Under the pieces are notes generated by a model. The model was not told the DNA's origin. It did no database searches and worked only from the letters and a program-made list of their open reading frames with translations. A DNA stretch of 64,000 bases. It comes from Blattabacterium cuenoti. Lineage in GTDB: Bacteria > Bacteroidota > Bacteroidia > Flavobacteriales > Blattabacteriaceae. Shown here piece after piece: positions 58,926-64,000 of this stretch (its first letter is position 1; every line of letters begins with the position of its first letter). Where the stretch lies: contig NZ_CP059195.1 in assembly GCF_014251695.1 (NCBI RefSeq), forward strand, positions 418,031 to 482,030, given 5' to 3'. Position numbers and translations under genes: made by a program.

Positions 58926-61499
58926 ATGAATAAAAATGAAACCTTTTCTTGCAAAAAAAAAGAAGAAACTCCATTAATAAAGCAATATAATAATATAAAA
59001 ACTAAATATCCAGATACAATTTTATTATTTCAAGTTGGAGATTTTTATGAAACTTTTGGAGAAGATGCCATTAAATGTTCTAAAACATTAAATATCGTTT
59101 TAACCAAACGATCTCATATACATTTAGCAGGTTTTCCTTGCCATTCTTTAAGTACTTATTTACCAAAATTGATACGTTCAGGATTTCGTGTAGCTATTTG
59201 TAATCAATTAGAAGAACCAAAAAAAGGTAAAAATATTGTAAAAAGAGGAGTAACAGAACTTATTACTCCAGGAGTAACCATAAATGAAAATATTATACCT
59301 CCTAAATCAAACAATTTTTTAGCTTCTATTCACGTAGAAAAAAATAAATATTTTGGTTTAAGTTTTTTAGATATTTCTACTGGTGAATTTTTTGTAACAG
59401 AAGATACAAAAAATAATATTTTACAATATTTAAAACATTTTCATCCTAGTGAAATTCTTTTTCAAAAAAAGGAAAAAAAATTCTTCGATCAATTGTTAAA
59501 AGGAAAATACTATACTTTTATTATGGAAGATTGGATGTTTGATTATTCATTGGCATATGAAAAATTAACATCACACTTTAAAATAAATTCATTAAAAGGC
59601 TTTGGAATAAATGATTTAAAATTAGGTATTATTTCTTGTGGAGCCGTTTTATCTTACTTACATAATACTCTACATTTAAACATAAAACATATTTCTAATA
59701 TACGAAGAATCAAAAGGAAAGAATACATGTGGATAGACGATTTTACTTTTCGAAATTTAGAAATATTTTATCCATTACATAAAGAAGGAGTTTCTTTAAT
59801 AAAGATACTAGATTATACTATCACTCCTATGGGGGGAAGGTTATTGAAGAATTGGATTCTTTTTCCTTTAAAAAATTTATTTTATATACAAAAACGTCAT
59901 CAAATAGTACAAGAATTATGCACTAATAATATGATACGTACTTTTATCAAAACAAAACTAAAAAATGTTTATGATATAGAAAGAATAATTTCAAAAATCG
60001 CTGTTGGAAAAATTTCTCCACGTGAAATGTATACATTATATAAATCTTTAATTTCCATAACCAAAATACAAAAAAAATTTCTATCTCAAGAATCTAAAAT
60101 TCTTACAAATATTGGAAGTTCTTTTCAAGATTGTAATTTTATATGTGAAAAAATTGCTAATACGATACAAGAAAACCCTCCACATCAAATTGAAAAAGGA
60201 AAAGGAAATGTTATCATTAAAGGTTTTTCTAAGGAATTAGATGAAATTCGTATGATGTACTTTTCTCAAAAAGAATATTTAGAAAAACTTTGTTCAATCG
60301 AACAATTAAAAACAGGAATTAATAATCTAAAAATTGGATTTAATAATATTTTTGGATATTTTTTTGAAGTTAAAATTTCTAAAATAGAAAAAGTCCCATC
60401 TCACTGGATGCAAAAACAAACATTGACGAATTCAGTTCGGTATATTACTGAAGAGTTAAAAAATTATGAACTAAAAATATTTAATGCCGAACAAAAAATA
60501 TTTTCTTTGGAAAAAGAGATATTTAATAATCTAACAAATCAAATATTAGAAATAATAAAACCCTTACAAAAAAATGCAAAAATAATTGCAAAATTAGATG
60601 TATTATGTTCTTTTTCTAATTTAGCATTAGAAAATAATTATGTTAAACCAAACATAAACGATTCCTTAAAAATATCAATAATAAAAGGACGACATCCAGT
60701 CATTGAAAGACAATTCATTGCTAAAACTTCTTACATCCCTAATGATATTATTTTAAATAAATCAAATCAACAAATATTAATCATAACAGGACCTAATATG
60801 GCAGGAAAATCGGCTATTTTACGTCAAACTGCTATTATTATACTGATGGCTCACATTGGTAGTTTTGTTCCTGCTAAATATGCAAAAATAGGATTAATAG
60901 ACAAAATATTCAGTAGAGTTGGAGCATCCGATAACATTTCTTTAGGAGAATCGACTTTTATGGTAGAAATGAATGAAACAGCAAATATATTAAATAATAT
61001 TTCCAGAAGAAGTTTTATCATTTTAGATGAAATAGGAAGAGGAACTAGTACTTATGATGGAATTTCAATAGCAAAATCGATCATTGAATTTTTACATGAA
61101 AAAAATGTACGTCCTCTAACCTTATTTGCCACACATTATCATGAATTAAATGAAATGAGTCTTTTTTTTAAAAGAATAAAAAACTATCATGTATCTGTAA
61201 AAAAAACAGATGATAACATTATTTTTATGCGAAAACTAATAATTGGAGAAAGTAAAGATAGTTTTGGAATTTATGTAGCGAAAATATCGGGTATGCCTGT
61301 AGAAATTATTGAAAAAGCGAAAAAAATATTAAATACATTAAAATCAAAAAAAAATAAAACGGAAATGAATAAAAAAAAAATTTTTTATTTATTAAAAAAA
61401 ATAATTTTTTCTATAAAAACAATAAAAAATATTGATTCTTTATCAGTGCAAGATGCAGCTATTAAAATTCATGAGATTAAAAATTTATTGGATTATTAA
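58926..61499 (+). CDS. mutS: DNA mismatch repair protein MutS
   Basis: MutS recognises mismatches and small loops, including slips at homopolymers. The 857-residue protein starts with the mismatch-reading motif LFQVGDFYETFGEDA, has clamp and connector domains, and carries the ATPase GPNMAGKSAILRQTA at 622-629. ILDEIGRGTSTYDGISIAKSI (Walker B) and the ATHYHEL His follow. Only about 90 C-terminal residues are less conserved. It is intact in a genome with many A runs. mutL is not in the window. Confidence 0.97.
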   Translation: MNKNETFSCKKKEETPLIKQYNNIKTKYPDTILLFQVGDFYETFGEDAIKCSKTLNIVLTKRSHIHLAGFPCHSLSTYLPKLIRSGFRVAICNQLEEPKKGKNIVKRGVTELITPGVTINENIIPPKSNNFLASIHVEKNKYFGLSFLDISTGEFFVTEDTKNNILQYLKHFHPSEILFQKKEKKFFDQLLKGKYYTFIMEDWMFDYSLAYEKLTSHFKINSLKGFGINDLKLGIISCGAVLSYLHNTLHLNIKHISNIRRIKRKEYMWIDDFTFRNLEIFYPLHKEGVSLIKILDYTITPMGGRLLKNWILFPLKNLFYIQKRHQIVQELCTNNMIRTFIKTKLKNVYDIERIISKIAVGKISPREMYTLYKSLISITKIQKKFLSQESKILTNIGSSFQDCNFICEKIANTIQENPPHQIEKGKGNVIIKGFSKELDEIRMMYFSQKEYLEKLCSIEQLKTGINNLKIGFNNIFGYFFEVKISKIEKVPSHWMQKQTLTNSVRYITEELKNYELKIFNAEQKIFSLEKEIFNNLTNQILEIIKPLQKNAKIIAKLDVLCSFSNLALENNYVKPNINDSLKISIIKGRHPVIERQFIAKTSYIPNDIILNKSNQQILIITGPNMAGKSAILRQTAIIILMAHIGSFVPAKYAKIGLIDKIFSRVGASDNISLGESTFMVEMNETANILNNISRRSFIILDEIGRGTSTYDGISIAKSIIEFLHEKNVRPLTLFATHYHELNEMSLFFKRIKNYHVSVKKTDDNIIFMRKLIIGESKDSFGIYVAKISGMPVEIIEKAKKILNTLKSKKNKTEMNKKKIFYLLKKIIFSIKTIKNIDSLSVQDAAIKIHEIKNLLDY

Positions 61500-61548
61500 A
61501 ATTTGCTATATATATAAAGTGTATTTAAATTAGTCATTTCAAATCTGT

Positions 61549-61621
<73 letters not shown>

Positions 61622-61629
61622 TTTTAAGC

Positions 61630-61714
61630 ACCCGGATGGTGGAATTGGTAGACACACAGGACTTAAAATCCTGTGATCATTGTGATCGTACGGGTTCAAA
61701 TCCCGTTCCGGGTA
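61630..61714 (+). tRNA. tRNA-Leu (anticodon UAA)
   Basis: Acceptor ACCCGGA / TCCGGGT with discriminator A, anticodon stem CAGGA/TCCTG with loop CTTAAAA (anticodon TAA), a long variable arm TGATCATTGTGATC and T arm ending TTCAAAT-CCCGT. UUA is expected to be the dominant leucine codon here. Its 3' end is five bases from the guaB stop. Confidence 0.95.
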
Positions 61715-61718
61715 TTTT

Positions 61719-63185
61719 TTACTGACTATAATTAAAATAATTCGGTGATTCTTTAGTTATATTTACACTATGTGGATGGTTTTCTTTTAATCCTGAATTA
61801 GTGATTCTCACAAATTTACCTGTTTTCATCAGTTCTATAATTGAGGAAACTCCACAATATCCCATTCCGGAACGCAATCCTCCACAAATTTGATAAATTA
61901 CATCTTTCATTTTCCCTTTATAGGGAACTATTGCTTCTATTCCTTCCGGAACAGATTTCTCGTTAAATTGAAAATAACGATCTTTACTTCCTCTTTTCAT
62001 TGCTATTAATGACCCCATCCCTACATAAGTTTTAAATTTTCTTCCTTGAAAAATAACTTCTTCTCCTGGAGCTTCATCTGTTCCTGCAAATAAACTTCCA
62101 ATCATAACAGAACTAGCTCCAGCAGCAATCGCTTTGACCACATCTCCTGAATATCTGATCCCTCCATCAGAAATAACGCTCACATTTCTTTTTTTAGCAT
62201 ATTCATATACATCATTAATAGCCGTTATTTGTGGCATCCCTACTCCAGCTATGACTCTCGTTGTACAGATAGACCCAGATCCAATGCCTACTTTTAAAAC
62301 AGTTGACCCGGCATCTATCAAATCTTTAGCCCCCTCCATGGTCACTACATTTCCTGTTAATAATGTTATTTTTGGAAAAGAATGTCTAATCAATTTTATT
62401 GTTTTTAATATTTTAGAAGAATGACCATGCGCTGAATCTATAGTTATAATATCCGCACCTATCTTCACTAAAGATTCTACTCTTTCTAATGTTCTTTCAT
62501 CTATTCCAATAGCCGCACCTACACGTAAACGACCCCTAGAATCTTTGCAAGCGTTAGGATATTCAATTAGATTATCAATATCTCTAATCGTGATTAATCC
62601 TACTAATTTATTACAATCATCTACAATAGGCAATTTTTCTATTCTTTCTTTCAATAAAATATTTTTGGCTTCTTCTAGAGTTATATTTTTATTAGATGTA
62701 ATTAACTTTTCTTTTGTCATCACTTCTTCAACTAAAGAATCTAAATCAATACGATATTTTATATCTCTTCTGGTAATAATTCCTACTAATGAATAATCTT
62801 TTTCTATAACAGGTAATCCAGAAATTTTAAACTTTTTCATAAGATATTGAGCATATCTTAATGTTGAATTTCTAGAAAGAGTAATAGGATCATCTATCAT
62901 TCCACTTTCACTTCTTTTAACTCTATAAACCTCTTCAGATTGGTTTTCTATATTCATATTTTTATGAATAATTCCTATTCCTCCTTCTCTAGCTATGGAT
63001 ATAGCTAAAGAGGATCCTGTCACTGTATCCATAGCTGCACTTAATATAGGAATATTCATAGTAATATCAAGTGTTAGAGAAATTTTAAGAGAAACTTCTG
63101 ATGGGAGAATTGAAGAATAAGAAGGAACAAGTAAAACATCATCAAAAGTAAGAGCTTCTTTTAAAATCTTTTTATTTAAAGACAT
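61719..63185 (-). CDS. guaB: inosine-5'-monophosphate dehydrogenase
   Basis: GuaB oxidises IMP to XMP in guanine nucleotide synthesis. The 488-residue product begins [20 protein letters not shown], has two CBS domains at about 96-205 and the catalytic loop [15 protein letters not shown] with Cys307. [22 protein letters not shown] and the mobile flap (GSKDRYFQ) complete it. All are intact. It ends next to tRNA-Leu and diverges from the lipoprotein gene. Confidence 0.97.
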   Translation of the reverse strand: MSLNKKILKEALTFDDVLLVPSYSSILPSEVSLKISLTLDITMNIPILSAAMDTVTGSSLAISIAREGGIGIIHKNMNIENQSEEVYRVKRSESGMIDDPITLSRNSTLRYAQYLMKKFKISGLPVIEKDYSLVGIITRRDIKYRIDLDSLVEEVMTKEKLITSNKNITLEEAKNILLKERIEKLPIVDDCNKLVGLITIRDIDNLIEYPNACKDSRGRLRVGAAIGIDERTLERVESLVKIGADIITIDSAHGHSSKILKTIKLIRHSFPKITLLTGNVVTMEGAKDLIDAGSTVLKVGIGSGSICTTRVIAGVGMPQITAINDVYEYAKKRNVSVISDGGIRYSGDVVKAIAAGASSVMIGSLFAGTDEAPGEEVIFQGRKFKTYVGMGSLIAMKRGSKDRYFQFNEKSVPEGIEAIVPYKGKMKDVIYQICGGLRSGMGYCGVSSIIELMKTGKFVRITNSGLKENHPHSVNITKESPNYFNYSQ

Positions 63186-63329
63186 AATTTTTATTTTTAA
63201 AATATATAAACGATTTATAAAGACATAATATTCTTATTTTCAAACTAAAGAGAAAAATTAAAATTTAGTTGTCCTTTCTTTTAAAAGGATTACAAATAAT
63301 GATATATTTTTTCATTCCAAATTTTTATA

Positions 63330-63337
63330 TAAATTTG
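63330..63337 (+). promoter_or_regulatory. putative -7 box for the small lipoprotein gene
   Basis: TAAATTTG matches TAnnTTTG and ends 34 bases before the ATG. Upstream at 63272-63289, TCCTTT and AAAGGA form a 6-bp dyad around a six-base loop. Confidence 0.45.
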
Positions 63338-63371
63338 CCCAGAATATGTAATAACTGAAATACTATCGATT

Positions 63372-63641
63372 ATGATGAAAAAATTAAGAATTACAGTCAC
63401 TACGATTTTGTTAGCAATATTTTTATTTACTATTAGTTGTAACAACAAAAATAAAAATGAAAGTAACTCTACTACAACAGAAGAGGAAAAAACAACTAAT
63501 AATAATGAAAATCAAACAGATTCTACTAACACAAATACACCTCCTGCAACTGGGGAGGATTCCTCCAAAAATCATAATGAGGAAAACAACAATGAAAAAG
63601 ACAAAGTAACAACTGAAGAAAACGATAAAAGTAATAAATAG
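63372..63641 (+). CDS. small low-complexity lipoprotein of unknown function
   Basis: The 89-residue product has a clear lipoprotein signal (KKLRITVTTILLAIFLFTISC) with the lipidated Cys at residue 23. The mature part of 66 residues is nearly all Asn, Thr, Glu, Lys, Ser and Asp, so it is probably disordered and strongly hydrophilic. No domain is recognised. It has its own promoter-like box and a strong palindromic terminator, indicating it is expressed. A surface-exposed or periplasmic spacer role is possible, but function is unknown. Confidence 0.72.
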   Translation: MMKKLRITVTTILLAIFLFTISCNNKNKNESNSTTTEEEKTTNNNENQTDSTNTNTPPATGEDSSKNHNEENNNEKDKVTTEENDKSNK

Positions 63642-63677
63642 TACTTCAGAATTAAGAATAAGAAAGTGAATAAGTAT

Positions 63678-63713
63678 AAACGAAAAAAAGAGTATATACT
63701 CTTTTTTTCGTTT
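63678..63713. terminator. 36-bp perfect palindrome, bidirectional terminator
   Basis: AAACG, seven A, GAGTAT is followed directly by its exact complement ATACTC, seven T, CGTTT. With a TATA loop the A-run and T-run flank a short stem, giving termination in both directions between the lipoprotein gene and convergent rplS. Confidence 0.85.
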
Positions 63714-63714
63714 A

Positions 63715-64000
63715 TTAACTTTTTACTCTTGCCTTTTTCCCTCTTAGAGATCTAAAATAATAAATTTTAGATCTTCTAACTTTTCCTTTTTTGTTTACTT
63801 CTATTTTTCGTATGTTAGGCTGATTAAAGATGAATATGCGTTCTATTCCTATCCCTGCACTTATTTTACGAATAGTAAATGTTTTAGTTAATCCTTTTCC
63901 TTGTTTTTTTATAACCACACCTTTGAAAGATTGAACTCTTTTTTTTTCTCCTTCTTTAATTTCGAAAAAAATAGTGATTGTATCTCCTGAATAAAACAAT
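63715..64000 (-). CDS. rplS: 50S ribosomal protein L19 (N-terminal codons outside window)
   Basis: L19 sits at the interface of the two ribosomal subunits. The visible 95 or so codons read YSGDTITIFFEIKEGEKKRVQSFKGVVIKKQGKG, then TFTIRKISAGIGIERIFIFNQPNI and the basic end KGKVRRSKIYYFRSLRGKKARV, the full conserved body of L19. About 20 N-terminal residues are cut by the window's right edge, and the TTG at 63999 is internal, not the start. It converges with the lipoprotein gene across a palindrome. Confidence 0.95.
   Translation of the reverse strand, partial: LFYSGDTITIFFEIKEGEKKRVQSFKGVVIKKQGKGLTKTFTIRKISAGIGIERIFIFNQPNIRKIEVNKKGKVRRSKIYYFRSLRGKKARVKS

Overview
This 64 kb window is strongly A+T-rich and densely packed. 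No stretch longer than about 300 bases lacks a gene. Its gene content and order are those of a reduced flavobacterial (Bacteroidota) genome. Pointers are the omega subunit of the BamD-linked type, a DUF3276 (PUR-like) protein, a long NusB, TAnnTTTG promoter boxes instead of TATAAT, and few Shine-Dalgarno sites. The best guess is the cockroach endosymbiont Blattabacterium. This is inferred from protein style, A+T richness and gene decay, and no database search was run. No phage, insertion sequence, CRISPR array, rRNA operon or other mobile element is visible. Nearly everything is core housekeeping.

Layout. 1-3365 (minus): rsfS-ftsH-cdsA-psd, with psd cut by the window edge. 3484-4247 (plus): a frameshifted biotin ligase. 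4269-7684 (minus): pyrG-yidC. 7831-9175 (plus): SRP RNA and clpX. 9176-12244 (minus): lpdA, adk and obg. 12360-13022 (plus): transaldolase. 13023-15667 (minus): RRM protein, dapA, ferritin, a decayed bamD and rpoZ. 15864-22552 (plus): pncB, miaB, a sigma-54 activator, lptE, secG, groES, groEL. 22611-25437 (minus): an ABC exporter, DUF3276 protein and kdsC. 25540-27430 (plus): nusB, yajC and a frameshifted coaE. 27541-31086: zinc peptidase, NADH dehydrogenase 2 and the menaquinone genes menF and menI. 31184-38521 (plus): idi, queD, gcvT, a MATE pump, a DEAD-box helicase, aroC, miaA. 38481-39872 (minus): tRNA-Val and folC. 39928-41601 (plus): glnS. 41596-54269 (minus): the classical block tRNA-Thr-Tyr-Gly-Thr, tufA, tRNA-Trp, secE, nusG, rplKAJL, rpoBC. 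54354-58873 (minus): ileS, a DksA-like gene, lspA. 58926-61714 (plus): mutS, tRNA-Gly, tRNA-Leu. 61719-63185 (minus): guaB. 63372-63641 (plus): a small lipoprotein. 63715-64000 (minus): partial rplS.

Together these genes cover transcription (RNA polymerase core and omega, NusB, NusG), translation (eight tRNAs, IleRS, GlnRS, EF-Tu, L1, L7/L12, L10, L11, L19), protein export and quality control (SecE, SecG, YajC, YidC, SRP RNA, LspA, GroESL, ClpX, FtsH), envelope lipids and LPS (CdsA, Psd, KdsC, LptE), a menaquinone-linked respiratory chain, and cofactor and amino-acid steps (biotin ligation, CoA, NAD, folate, lysine and chorismate).

No new multi-gene system was found. The unusual signals concern decay and regulation. 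Two essential-type genes (birA, coaE) are each broken by one base at a poly(A) run, a form known from other endosymbionts to be rescued by polymerase slippage. bamD is eroded. groESL carries a sigma-54-like -24/-12 element and an upstream dyad, and a near-copy of that dyad lies in the leader of the operon encoding a sigma-54 activator. A perfect 20-bp inverted repeat lies between pyrG and the SRP RNA gene. A helicase contains a 39-bp tandem repeat.
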